From contig PDIP01000018.1 of NCBI GenBank assembly GCA_002811645.1, forward strand, positions 86,642-150,641: a stretch of 64,000 nucleotides of DNA. Reading direction: 5' to 3'. Shown here in pieces: positions 21,101 through 28,784 of the stretch. How positions within the stretch are numbered: the first letter of the stretch is position 1; every line of letters starts with the position of its first letter. The notes beneath the pieces were generated by a model that worked only from the letters and a program-made list of their open reading frames with translations, was not told where the DNA came from and did not search any database. The stretch comes from Corallochytrium limacisporum. Taxonomy: Eukaryota; Opisthokonta. The translations under genes and the position numbers were made by a program.

Positions 21101-22090
21101 AGTTACGGCGCCGGTGCTAGCAGCCATAGCAATGCACGCGGCACTCCCCACCAGAGTCAGAGTCTGCCCATCCCGCAACACTCATCGCACCTTATGCGCC
21201 GGATCATTGATGGCAGCAAGGCCATGGATCCGAAAGGAAGCCTTATGCCCCCGTTGGTGAGCGGAAATCCGACCAGCGCACCTGGTGGTGTCGTCACCTT
21301 GGCATCGTCGTCAGTGGAACGAGAGCCTTCGCCCCCTGGAGCGCGAGGACCGGGATCTGGATTGGAGGCTGCCATGGGTGTGAGCGCACTCCGCGACTCG
21401 CTGAACATTGCAATGCCTCCCCCGCCAGGCACGACAGACCCGGAACTGGCTGTGTCCATCGACGATGTTGACTCGGAAGAGGACGTCGTTGATCCAACGG
21501 AGGTGATGGTTGATGAGATTGACGTTACTCCTCCTACAGCCCTACGAATGTCCGCTGAAGAGGAAGCTGACGAGCTGGCAGCACTTGAAGCAACCGAGGC
21601 ATTAGAAATCGGGGACAACAACACCATTGGTCCGAAGAAGCAACGTGATCCTTCACCAGATCCTCCACAAGATCGACAGCACGGCGAGAACCCGAATGCA
21701 GCTGTTGGTGAACCTGCTGCGACAGAGCCTGACGAACCCAAGCAAACATCCGCGTCGACGACCCCCGTTGTTGCTGTAGAAGATTCACGACAGTCACCGC
21801 CGGAGGTGCCCCAATCGGTAGCGGCCGTCGATCTTGGCACAACGGCGCAAACCGTGCCCCTTGGCGGACTGCGAGGCAACCGGCGGCCGCACCGGCCCGC
21901 AACCGGAGCTGTCGGGGACCGTGGGGCACGACCGGGCGGTCCTGGGCGTTCCCAAAGCGCCACCGCGGCACTTGAGTCATTTTACAATGACCTGGGCGCG
22001 GACCAGGACGACGAGGTCGAGTATCTGTACATCCGGGATGAACTAGACCGCCTCGCTGATGAAGAGGACGATGACTCAGTTGACACGTGA
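15149..22090 (+). CDS. Giant helical-repeat (ARM/HEAT-like) protein, unknown function
   Basis: A 2,313-residue protein I do not recognise. Residues about 1-200 look beta-rich (alternating hydrophobics, many W/F/G), like an N-terminal beta domain. About 210-270 is helical. About 280-620 is Ser/Arg-rich and mostly disordered. Long stretches of paired amphipathic helices typical of ARM/HEAT scaffolds follow (for instance 640-690, 825-900, 1150-1290 and 1690-1960). The final 350 residues are disordered and end strongly acidic. No catalytic motif, signal peptide or membrane segment is apparent. The frame is open from 15077, with GTG at 15113; the first ATG is 15149, used here. An upstream spliced exon cannot be excluded. 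A trafficking, RNA-processing or cytoskeletal scaffold would be typical for this architecture, but nothing singles one out. Confidence 0.8.
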   Translation: MIAERRVLFDGFIPFRKQDTTDPQPDWSTLTGWYVDKKTRRITARILIRHVALVTAIGIRGDSASRLQFEGCQFFLDISGFHGTAASEQAEAEVFDADQEASLATTVPSFGGVTWSKQSTLPVPGFEEDKGLVFHVAGAGKLIDICFSLPEDLGAIDERRVSSWCVVLDGFPAYALPPSREHIQLLNVTRAFQLDLVQHHKKFEAVKAKEEKVKGVTEQQPNLTLSESPHLAVTLLLSAQSLLGARKYRQAIEFLRTYIAAVESDPLLIESGGSPSSDRYGSPEFRPEDDSELEKGINEDFSRHGSDPYRTAQQRKRTSGKSSKRNSYLNDRQHSPLTLPSGSWPGRNVLGPQSSRSSGSMQPASVHSLSGLRWKPPAWSSGAYSFFETQSVPNAKAARRAQRGSRGTPPEVEEKDRSNIETVKEAHENLIRQPAMGPCNTAMAKWREMMRPVDSGVGEGTNCLREQRVNQRPPNGENHTAEQSWSASSNGLKWSEGEYWSPYQHNIISVEEPRVDTVRAEGTKIGRPDIASTSVEPDEHAAGIVEFIEDLEEPDACMSEHGIWFGEMLLPTADHARLIVADAHFRRGADHHWLSVLLEAAGRPPHLRAHLPHANDGRIGDAVDEVLHHGIVGQEPLRPEDLREVTICLGGALCAAIDHPYEVIRTASLHCLEHLLQLYPSAVGMLASPMVLSLAKAAPPVRLARGMIIQNGHLTSRSNGNGNGPPRPNRSKAGRAVRGSLGPLGSPREQVVDVNEPLRGSGAGEALQLHISDGMPSHSSEQGGQLKQGLGLHDEVLAEEGMEDHVGRTGILHSRLSRMNRDNSLTWQAFAELRTTSMYTVLQHNRQFASMLELLPSLNPEIMQSLFGALIQLLVHPPIPDYAPVAAVYSRTKWVAKENDHEEEAAMIEDFLWGLGSGYETYFEGYDGVVREARDLSAQAMSSIQKACLKAARMVMMGRRGFQTVDDADASQNWTRTQRLVRQNHIFFPTIQMLDALFDIHEVVLGGRDTDKVKFVRGAPDLGMEFLQSLLQYLAGDEITTAPATSRGGLRSESGIIGSFSNRSSSFSINSAAFGFGMLNDGTTTAERFRQHSMATRQIIAVLHRMQRNSRGWPNGACHSTLEWALRRLQRLGNFSPLSPCASSYELLLNFVFLSAVEAKHIPRTSKARRTCQRLVASVCKLLLDRVILLWRPDLDPDGEAAQEFVRVWTDFCIVTEQIPLEQRVAVDSLLERIVSLASGLVDGGDVGVSFFASVNLLLQPSLAYDVNLATELENLLSKLISRAIDRTDGHAAQHCALAISVIRMLKYPLSKTVLFQLFDSIPVLLRMRDRVAPFFSTNFLNGTSGSGATAEEDALTIMRSLCSVYATMCVSTRPDGNEELNNRFIVAPKRCRLKDQGSPGSEPHCLYQGVFLEFSTWWEATWQKLHLEDTSRSHSHKNMAERTQFTGDYTESGVDIDAYYVHSAALHFVEIWSGLAGGVPLVSQVPPKHGLGTPTKSELETSSKGSSEEDWQLVFENFLMSQQDDVVEQGGDHMDLDLALQHHVAWDILAQCTSTCSPLLRILSNGSGNDEEITMANLCFRTFQDRIFHLIIGWVRQELQGIGAAIALLQEHGIAIEGVNAGPRVSLYGASPDNSLEPGSLLSPPHIGMTIIPRCAMLTVLYDPFIKSLALMRMDADGRSECLHALITTATYAASILPSGHPGLLSIRNLAIDVSTQQLLRPHARPSPFRSIETKVAILLSMGIKTLCDGQALALLREQQCGRPGARGKYVADSSRTDVIRRTWQALDCALCLMNQRMIVGLRLTALWCMARLLSVIPLVLDSSEMSMTGISVSEETSMSKNGYSNLLATAREAWQCLRGIATDPSHVFRRFARQVVALTCPGSLGDGLLHAELEEFLLNPWLVSNRARNLLLQPMQQGTGSNPLVSHNENSVVSAVQRLFRYHAMQFDACHPLRTEDVFPYLWAMRSTPPQDEGASHGPSRGSYGAGASSHSNARGTPHQSQSLPIPQHSSHLMRRIIDGSKAMDPKGSLMPPLVSGNPTSAPGGVVTLASSSVEREPSPPGARGPGSGLEAAMGVSALRDSLNIAMPPPPGTTDPELAVSIDDVDSEEDVVDPTEVMVDEIDVTPPTALRMSAEEEADELAALEATEALEIGDNNTIGPKKQRDPSPDPPQDRQHGENPNAAVGEPAATEPDEPKQTSASTTPVVAVEDSRQSPPEVPQSVAAVDLGTTAQTVPLGGLRGNRRPHRPATGAVGDRGARPGGPGRSQSATAALESFYNDLGADQDDEVEYLYIRDELDRLADEEDDDSVDT

Positions 22091-22195
22091 ATCGACACCC
22101 GTCACGCGCATTCAGTCCAAATATTCTAATATCTATATAACATGTAATAGTTCCAATTTTGTAAGCGATTGCGATTATTTCGTGGCCTTCAACTC

Positions 22196-23308
22196 TCACT
22201 GTTCCTCAAGAGAATCCGCGCCACGTAGTCTATGGTACGACCCGGCACCACCTTGTGTCGCTGACCGCCCGCTGTTGCGGCGCTGCCGCGTGTTCTCCAG
22301 CGGCAGAGCGGGCGACCGGTCATGGTTGACATTGCTGTGGAGGTTCGATCCAGTGGTATGACTGTTGCTACTGTTGTGGTGATCCGACGATGGGGAGAAG
22401 TGGCTGGCCACATCGACCTGGCTCGCCACAAAGTACCGAATACATGCACTGCCACACTCGGCGCAGAATTTCTGGCTCTGTTTCAGGGTGCAGCCGCAAT
22501 TTGCGCAGAAACCGCCTTTGTCTTTGCCAGTCAGGCGCTCTAAAAGCGAATGGCTCTCCGTCGGTTCCACCCCGTTGTCTTCGTCGTCCAAAGTGCCGGG
22601 ACGGATGCGGAAAGACTGCACGCTGCGAGTCAGGCGGGACAGTTGGAGCCATTGCGTAATCATGATCGCCACGCAAACAACTTGCATCAGCGCAAGAATG
22701 ATCAGTCCGGCAACAGACACTGGTCCCAGTTCAACTTTCTCAAGATGTACTTCCACTGGTGTCTTTGGACTGTCCAAATGGATTGCCATGGGAAATTTCT
22801 TGCCCGTCATTGTCAAATCCATTGGCATAGATCCCGATTGCATGTCAATGTCCATAGAAGTGGTTTGGGTATCCATGGTCAGGTTCATGGGCGTGGATTT
22901 TGAATTCAGGTTTACATTCATGGGTGCCTTATCAACCTTGAGTGTCACATTGAACGGGACCGTATTGGAGTTCATGTTAATGTCAAAGTTCTGCTTGTCG
23001 GCGCTCAGCGCGACATCCATGTTGGTTTGGTTAATGTCAAAGTTAACGGCCATTTGTACATTCTGACTGCTCACCCCCATATCGATCGCGGGCAGGTCCA
23101 TCTCGGCCACGGCCATTTCCACATGTGTAACATTGATCTGTGAAATAATGTCGAGGACAGTTTGCTCAATGCCTTTGCGGATTGCGTCTTCAATGCCGAA
23201 GTCGACACCAAAATTGCCTACAGCATTCTGCAGCTGTGCCACTGCCGCTGTTACGGCAAGGTTTGCCAAAAATAGGTATCTACTGTGCATTATTTCCTTT
23301 GTTCCCAT
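22196..23308 (-). CDS. Type I membrane protein: 11-residue extracellular repeat plus cytosolic zinc ribbon
   Basis: 370 residues, unrecognised architecture. A signal peptide spans residues about 1-24 (ends A-V-A-Q). From about 87 to 191 there are roughly ten tandem 11-residue units with the pattern hydrophobic-x-hydrophobic-x-x-x-x-P-M-N/D-hydrophobic (for example N-L-N-S-K-S-T-P-M-N-L), which predicts stacked beta strands. One transmembrane helix lies at about 196-217. Inside there is a zinc ribbon with C268-x2-C271 and C282-x2-C285 (F-C-A-N-C-G ... F-C-A-E-C-G), then a His/Ser/Asn-rich disordered tail. Start is ATG at 23306-23308, which makes the signal peptide complete. It is convergent with the giant helical-repeat gene, 105 bp apart. 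A surface sensor or adhesion receptor is conceivable; the orientation is predicted only. Confidence 0.75.
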   Translation of the reverse strand: MGTKEIMHSRYLFLANLAVTAAVAQLQNAVGNFGVDFGIEDAIRKGIEQTVLDIISQINVTHVEMAVAEMDLPAIDMGVSSQNVQMAVNFDINQTNMDVALSADKQNFDINMNSNTVPFNVTLKVDKAPMNVNLNSKSTPMNLTMDTQTTSMDIDMQSGSMPMDLTMTGKKFPMAIHLDSPKTPVEVHLEKVELGPVSVAGLIILALMQVVCVAIMITQWLQLSRLTRSVQSFRIRPGTLDDEDNGVEPTESHSLLERLTGKDKGGFCANCGCTLKQSQKFCAECGSACIRYFVASQVDVASHFSPSSDHHNSSNSHTTGSNLHSNVNHDRSPALPLENTRQRRNSGRSATQGGAGSYHRLRGADSLEEQ

Positions 23309-25039
23309 ATGTTCTTGTCCTTTATTTTCCTTTACGATCCGCAGTATTTGTACGTTCCGGAGGTCATCCCGGGTCGGCGACTAGAGGTATCCCTTCCGCT
23401 ACAGATTTCAAATGTGTGACAATTATAGTGACACAGGTTTTGTCGTGACCTTCAATACCTTTCATGGAAGCTGTCGATCTCATTTCCCCCAGAAACTCAT
23501 CCTTTGCAAGCCTCCAAAGTCTACACACAAGAACCTCCGGCTCTCGACGGCGACGAGTGAAGCGTAACGAAACGTCCGTCGAATCACTTCAGGGCCGCGG
23601 ATCTGCCCCCGTTATTTTTTTGTGAACCGGACCCGAACGACGGAATAACGCGGCCCCAGTCGGTTTAGGGCGAGGCCGACCGTATTATAGCGTAATCCAC
23701 ACTCTTACAATTCCGAAAGGCGGACCACCAACCCAGCGAAATCTTCTCCCCCCCCCCCCAAAACCGTCCGAAAGGCGGACCACCAACCCAGCGAAATCTT
23801 CTCCCCACCCCCCCCAAAACCGTCGGGCGGTGATGGGGTGGGTGAGGTACGGCGGTACCGGTGGTACTGGCTGTTTTCCTTTCTTACTCTTTTGCTTTTG
23901 GAGAGGGGGTGGGGAGAGGAGAGAGAGAGAGGGAGCCGCTTGCGTGCCTACTGGCCCCCCCCCTCTCTCGGTCTCTCTGCCTGTGTGCCCCCCACTCCCT
24001 GCCCCGGCTCCGCACCGTAGTCGTGCCGGCTGCGGACGAGGAGGGGGTCCGGCCAAGGCCCGGGAAGAGAGAGAGAGAGAGGGTCCTGCTGGCTCTTTAA
24101 AAAACTAATCCTTCCCCGTACCATTACTTATTTAAAATCGGACAGAAAATTAGACTCCCAAATACGATGAAGTAACTCGGAAAATTTGGACTCCCAGCCT
24201 TCTCATGCAAAAATCTCTCCATCTTCTCTGGTCGAGCCTCCGTTTCTCTGTGTTTGGTTAAACAACACACACCCACCCCTCCATTCTTCGAACTTCTCCC
24301 TCTCTTTTAAATCACCCAGTCCTCCAAGGCTTCTTCTTAAGGCGGTGGAATCTGTCCAGACTCTCTAAAAATAGAGCAGGCAGTGAATGCCTTGAAAAAG
24401 GACGACAAGGGACCGTACGCAGAGGAGGAGTCCCTGGTCCCATAGTCCCATTCGCGGGTCAAGGGTTTAAGTGTGCACAATCGACTGGGAAGGGTTTTCG
24501 TCGTGCTTTCCATTTCGGTTTCTACTTACTAGGTCAGGTGGTTGGCATTCGTACCTTAATAGATCATCAAAGGACAAAGACCGCGGCATCTATCCTGTCC
24601 GTTTGTTATTGGAATGTCGCGTTGGCTGTTGCGAGTTATCGGAGATTTGTCACCGGCGCCCACAGAACAGAACGCCTTGCTCCAAAATTAGGGAGATGGC
24701 AGCCCCGTGCGTAGGCCTGGTTGGCATCGGCCGGGTTCATCCATTATTCATCAACACTCCTCCGGAGCAACGAGGGTCGCAGTAAACCTGAGGTAGTACG
24801 CCTGGGTGCGGCTTCCTTGGGACTCCCAATGCGTAGCGGGTTCAAGTCAGCTTCGTACGGACCGGGCGGGGCTAAGATTATCACCCACACAACAGGACAA
24901 GCACTAGAGCAGATCCGCAATCGTGCGCACGCACAGATCCTTAGCTATTTCAATAAACGAGAGTAAAATGGTTCCGTCAGACTATACAACAGACTGAATC
25001 AGGTTTGAACGTTAGCGAGCTAATTCACTACAGATAACC
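23309..25039. other. 1.7-kb divergent spacer with tandem repeat
   Basis: It separates the zinc-ribbon membrane protein gene from the MDR reductase gene. It holds the 55-bp tandem duplication at 23712-23822, C runs inside that repeat, GA-rich microsatellite stretches near 23916-23934 and 24066-24081, and otherwise unremarkable sequence. No gene or RNA was recognised. Confidence 0.5.
23712..23822. repeat. Two-copy tandem repeat, about 55 bp unit
   Basis: Sequence beginning TCCGAAAGGCGGACCACCAA occurs at 23712 and again at 23767, continuing through an A-T-C-T-T-C-T-C-C stretch into a C run and AAAACCGT. The copies differ mainly in the length and an A interruption of the C run. A third copy is not present beyond the CCGTCGGGCGG edge. 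It lies in intergenic DNA. Confidence 0.9.
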
Positions 25040-26161
25040 ATGGCATCCAACTATCCTACTAGCATGAAGGCATGGCTCCTCAAGAAGGATGTCGACCCTG
25101 CGATCAAACGCAATAGGATCGCCCTTGAAACCATTCCTGTACCCAAATTGGAGCCTGATGAGGTTTTGGTCAAGCTCAGTGCTGCTGCCCTAAACCACCG
25201 TGACGAGTGGCAGCGTATGGGCATGTACCCGGGTATTGTCTTTGACGTGGTCCAGGGCGCCGATGGTAGTGGTGTCATCGAAGCTCTTGGCTCCAAGGTT
25301 GACACCGAAAGCAAAGCCTTCCTCCACAAGGGCAGCCGCGTAATCGTCGATGGCACGTTCAACTTTGGCACCGACCGCATGCACATTCTTGGCATGCCCG
25401 TAAACGGGACTTTTGCACAGTATGTTATCTTGCCAGCGGCTAACGTGTACCCCTGTCCCCAGCACTTGAGTAGTGAGGAGGCCGCCGCCTTACCTCTGGC
25501 CGGTCTGACTGCCTACCGCGCTGTTGTGACAAAGGGTGAGGTGGGTCCGGGATCCAAGGTTCTCGTTACTGGTGTCGGTGGGGGTGTGGCCATCCAAGCA
25601 GTACAACTTGTGATCGCTCTGGGCGCGGAAGTCTGGGTCACAAGCAGCAGTGAGGAGAAGATCCGCCGGGCTGTGGCCATGGGTGCCAAGGGCGGCACAA
25701 ACTACCGCAAGGCCGCTGCCTCAGCCAAAAACACCCGTGGAGGTGCGAGCGGTGCGCTGGCAGTGGCTATCGGGCGCGAGAGCGGTTGGGGTGGTGAGTT
25801 CGACTGTGTCATCGACGGCAGTGCTGGTGAAGGGCTGAACGCGTATGTTCGTCTGGTACGAGTCGGTGGCAAGATTGTGAGCTATGGTGTGACGGCAGGT
25901 GTGCCCAAGAACTTTGGGGTGGCACCGATGTTCCTGAAAAACGTGGACTTGTGCGGCACTGCCATGGGTTCTCCGGAGGAGATGGCTGCGCTGGTGTCGC
26001 TGGTGAAGCGGGCAAAGATTGTGCCGGTGATTGACAGCGTAGAACCCTTCGAGAAGCTTGACAAGCAATTTGCGAAGATGCGCGCAGCCGATCAATTTGG
26101 TAAGCTTGTAGTGAGGATTAACCCATCCATTGGCTGGACAGGTACCAAAAACAAGATCTAA
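25040..26161 (+). CDS. Zinc-independent MDR-superfamily oxidoreductase
   Basis: A 373-residue medium-chain dehydrogenase/reductase of the quinone-oxidoreductase/YNL134C-like branch, expected to be cytosolic and NADPH-dependent. An N-terminal GroES-like domain (about 1-150) contains A-A-L-N-H-R-D-E. The Rossmann domain carries the dinucleotide motif V-T-G-V-G-G-G-V-A near 178-186 and a following acid-to-T/S substitution (W-V-T-S-S-S), compatible with NADPH. The structural-zinc cysteine cluster and catalytic zinc ligands of alcohol dehydrogenases are absent. The start ATG is in a strong context (ACCATGG). The substrate is unknown. It is convergent with the Emi1-like gene, 137 bp apart; TATATAA-like strings near 26204 and 26236 probably belong to the 3' processing region. 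Confidence 0.88.
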   Translation: MASNYPTSMKAWLLKKDVDPAIKRNRIALETIPVPKLEPDEVLVKLSAAALNHRDEWQRMGMYPGIVFDVVQGADGSGVIEALGSKVDTESKAFLHKGSRVIVDGTFNFGTDRMHILGMPVNGTFAQYVILPAANVYPCPQHLSSEEAAALPLAGLTAYRAVVTKGEVGPGSKVLVTGVGGGVAIQAVQLVIALGAEVWVTSSSEEKIRRAVAMGAKGGTNYRKAAASAKNTRGGASGALAVAIGRESGWGGEFDCVIDGSAGEGLNAYVRLVRVGGKIVSYGVTAGVPKNFGVAPMFLKNVDLCGTAMGSPEEMAALVSLVKRAKIVPVIDSVEPFEKLDKQFAKMRAADQFGKLVVRINPSIGWTGTKNKI

Positions 26162-26298
26162 GACAAGACCAATACCACCATGCAAACAAAGTCGATTGAC
26201 TCTTGTATATAAAGACCTGTACGCATAGACTGCTTGTATATCAAAGAGAGTAAAAACGATGTTCGTGATGTGAGGGGAAAACTACCCTTTGAGTTGGT

Positions 26299-27897
26299 TT
26301 ACAGGCGCTTCAGATTCCTCTGGGTGGCCTCCTGCTTGGCTTTCCGGCTGATACGAGGGTAGCGACGATGCACCGGCTTCACAGATTCAATGGGAGTAGC
26401 AACGTCTTCCACGCCTGTGACGGCTGCAGTGGGCGTGCTTTGGGCGTTCGCTAAGTTGGTCAGGGCCATGCGACGGATGTCGTCCTGGCCATCGCTGCTG
26501 CCCAGAGAACTGCGCAGTGGAGTGTCCTTCTTGTCAATGATTTTTGTCGGAGAAATAGTCCAAGACAGTGATTCGACGGTCTCCGATTCAGCCTCCACAC
26601 GCGGGCGCTTTACGCGACCGACCAGACGAGGTGTACCCTGGCGGCAGCCCTGGTGAGCATCCCAGGAAGCACGCCGGGGGTAGCCATACGGGTGGTGTCG
26701 GTGACCGTAGGCACTGCTGCCATCGTTTGTTTTGTCCACAAGTTTGTGACAGGCCACGCAATAGTCGCGATCGCAGGCCTTACAGTGACGGGTGCAGAGG
26801 CCAGTGAGGGGGGACAGCACGGTGCCCCGGTTGAGCGTGGGACTGTTACAGCCGGGGCACGGGAGCTTGCCACTGGGAGTCTGTTGTTTGGTTGGCAGGA
26901 GCTGGCGGCTGACGGCAAGAGTTCGCTCGTCCTCGTCGTCTTCAAGGCCCAGAGAATTATTACCCATGAGCTTCGAGGGCACCATTTGCAAGGAGAAGCG
27001 TTCCGGGGGAAGTTCCCCGAGGGCCGAACGACCGTGCGCCATGACATCTCTGGTGGTACTGAAGTCCGCAGCATCTGTGCGTGCCCAATGTTCCTCAAGC
27101 CCTTCAGCCAAGACGGAAGGTCGTGCAGTGGTGACAGCCAGGTCGATGTTTTCGATGTCGCTCTGCATTGACGAATTCAGATCAACCGCAACGGTACCTT
27201 CAGTGTCGGGAACAATGTTCTCGACATCCGCCTTGCTAATGGCAGGAGCTCGGACGGTGCGAGGACTGTAGGCCTCCTGGCGGGGGCGCAGTGCACCCTG
27301 TACTGCCCCGCGCGGATCTGTTCTTTCTCCTTCAATTTGCAGCGTCTGCAGTCTGCGAGTGGCCTCTACCATCTTCTGTTCTACCAGTTCCGAATGCTGC
27401 TGATCAACTATTTGCTGCTTCAGCATGTTAGCCTGGCGGCTGAAAATCGTGCGCCAGCTGAATCCCTGAACACTCTTTCCGACAGAACGCGGCAGTGCCG
27501 CATTGGCAGTGCTCTGCCTACGGCTCAGAGTTTCCCATAGTTCGCTTTCGCCAAATACTGCGCGCCAGTGACGATTGACTGCGCTGCACTGGGCTAGGCA
27601 CCGGGCCAGAGTTGCATCGGATTCCTGGCACAGATCTACCAGTTGCCTGATTATTGTGTCTAAGATCTCAGCAGGGAGAGTGTCCCACTGTGAACTTGGA
27701 ACTCTCAGGAAATGTCGTCCACCAAATCCCGAGTCTGGTGTGGCGATCTCGATCTTCTGACGCCTACTTACAGAAGCGGGGGAGATGCCGGCGACACCGC
27801 TATCGACCGTGCTGGGTGTGACATCCTTTCCTTTACCCTTTGCAGTGATTGGGGTCTCAAAATACATGCCAGAAGTGGCGATTTGTTTTCTCGACAT
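26299..27897 (-). CDS. Emi1/FBXO5-like F-box protein with zinc-binding region and RL-type tail
   Basis: 532 residues. The F-box lies at about 67-125 (L-P-A-E-I-L-D-T-I, then N-R-H-W and S-E-L-W). A cysteine cluster at about 347-420 has the order C-x2-C, C-x3-C-x2-C, C-x2-C, then H-x2-C after an insertion, resembling the in-between-RING-like ZBR of Emi1/Emi2. An R-x-x-L destruction-box-like string (R-Q-L-L) sits just before it. The protein ends in R-N-L-K-R-L, very like the L-R-R-L tail with which Emi1/Emi2 contact the APC/C. In animals these proteins inhibit the APC/C ubiquitin ligase, using D-box, ZBR and tail together. All four elements occur in the right order. The start ATG is at 27895-27897. 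The match is by motif order only; the family is best known from animals, so orthology is inference. Confidence 0.6.
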   Translation of the reverse strand: MSRKQIATSGMYFETPITAKGKGKDVTPSTVDSGVAGISPASVSRRQKIEIATPDSGFGGRHFLRVPSSQWDTLPAEILDTIIRQLVDLCQESDATLARCLAQCSAVNRHWRAVFGESELWETLSRRQSTANAALPRSVGKSVQGFSWRTIFSRQANMLKQQIVDQQHSELVEQKMVEATRRLQTLQIEGERTDPRGAVQGALRPRQEAYSPRTVRAPAISKADVENIVPDTEGTVAVDLNSSMQSDIENIDLAVTTARPSVLAEGLEEHWARTDAADFSTTRDVMAHGRSALGELPPERFSLQMVPSKLMGNNSLGLEDDEDERTLAVSRQLLPTKQQTPSGKLPCPGCNSPTLNRGTVLSPLTGLCTRHCKACDRDYCVACHKLVDKTNDGSSAYGHRHHPYGYPRRASWDAHQGCRQGTPRLVGRVKRPRVEAESETVESLSWTISPTKIIDKKDTPLRSSLGSSDGQDDIRRMALTNLANAQSTPTAAVTGVEDVATPIESVKPVHRRYPRISRKAKQEATQRNLKRL

Positions 27898-28784
27898 GTT
27901 CTATATATGTGTTTGGTTTGAGCACAGGTGGTAGCCTGTTTCTCGTCTGATCCGTGTGCGCCGACTATTTGCTCCCCGTTTCGTTTTGTACGTGCTTTGA
28001 ATATGTCGCGACGTCAATTCAGTCCAAGTACTATTGAGCGCGCACTTGATTTCGAGCACATGATGTCCAAAGCTTTTTATATACCAGTAAATATCTGCGG
28101 AAGTCTGTGCTGGTTCACTGAGCTTTGGGTCTATGTGAATCGTTCTTCCTCCGGGCCGATTCCTCATTTTTTTTTCCCTTTTACTTTTCCGTCTTTTTAA
28201 ATTTGAATTTCCCGCGCACAGACCAGCAGCCCTTGAAAATGTACCAGGAATTCGTAGGGCTGCACTCCTCGTTTCCCCCAACCCCCCCCCCCTCCCCGCC
28301 AGAAAGTTTTGGGTCGTTCTTTGTTGCTTGGGTTTTCCTTGCCTCCCTTTCTTTTCTTTTTTTTTTGGTGCGAAAATGAACAGCGGGGGCCGGGTTTGGC
28401 AGGCACACAAAAAGCCGGGAACGGGGAGCGAGGAAACCTTTGAATTTTTCGCGCGCTTGGGCCGAGGACCGCCGTCCCGGAACGGGCGAGGGCTACGCAA
28501 CGATGGAGGCCCCCTTCCTCCCTGGAGGGGAGGGGCCGGGAGGGAGTGGGCTGTTGTTGTCCCCAGTGGAAGTGAGGAAGAATGCGGGCAGATCTTACCG
28601 AGATCCTACCCCGCTCCAGGACCATTGGATGCGCGGTGTGTGTGTATGTGTGTATCTGGTGTACTACTGGCCTAATGTCGCCATGATCTGTATGACTGGG
28701 TAGTTCAAATCTAAAACAAAACTCGATTGAGTACATGGTGGTTGGTCATAGGTACAATATAAATTTCGGGCTTCTGGGCTCAGG
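27898..28784. promoter_or_regulatory. Divergent spacer Emi1-like / 2OG oxygenase
   Basis: This 887-bp spacer contains T-rich and C-rich stretches at about 28165-28300 and 28340-28375 and a possible E2F core TTTCGCGC at 28447-28454. Open frames within 27901-28736 are low-complexity and not called. A short TG-rich run lies at 28637-28653. Confidence 0.5.
28447..28454 (+). promoter_or_regulatory. E2F-core match, weak
   Basis: TTTCGCGC matches the E2F consensus TTTSSCGC. It is about 550 bp upstream of the Emi1-like start and 331 bp upstream of the oxygenase start, so the regulated gene is unclear. Emi1 is an E2F target in animals. The eight-base motif occurs by chance in such GC-rich spacers. 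Confidence 0.2.

Noticed and set aside
21157-21963. 268-codon minus-strand frame
   Set aside because: Antisense to the disordered end of the giant helical-repeat protein; Ser/Gly/Arg-rich shadow.
24837-24852. GGGTTCAAGTC, B-box-like
   Set aside because: No A-box or acceptor stem at the expected distance.
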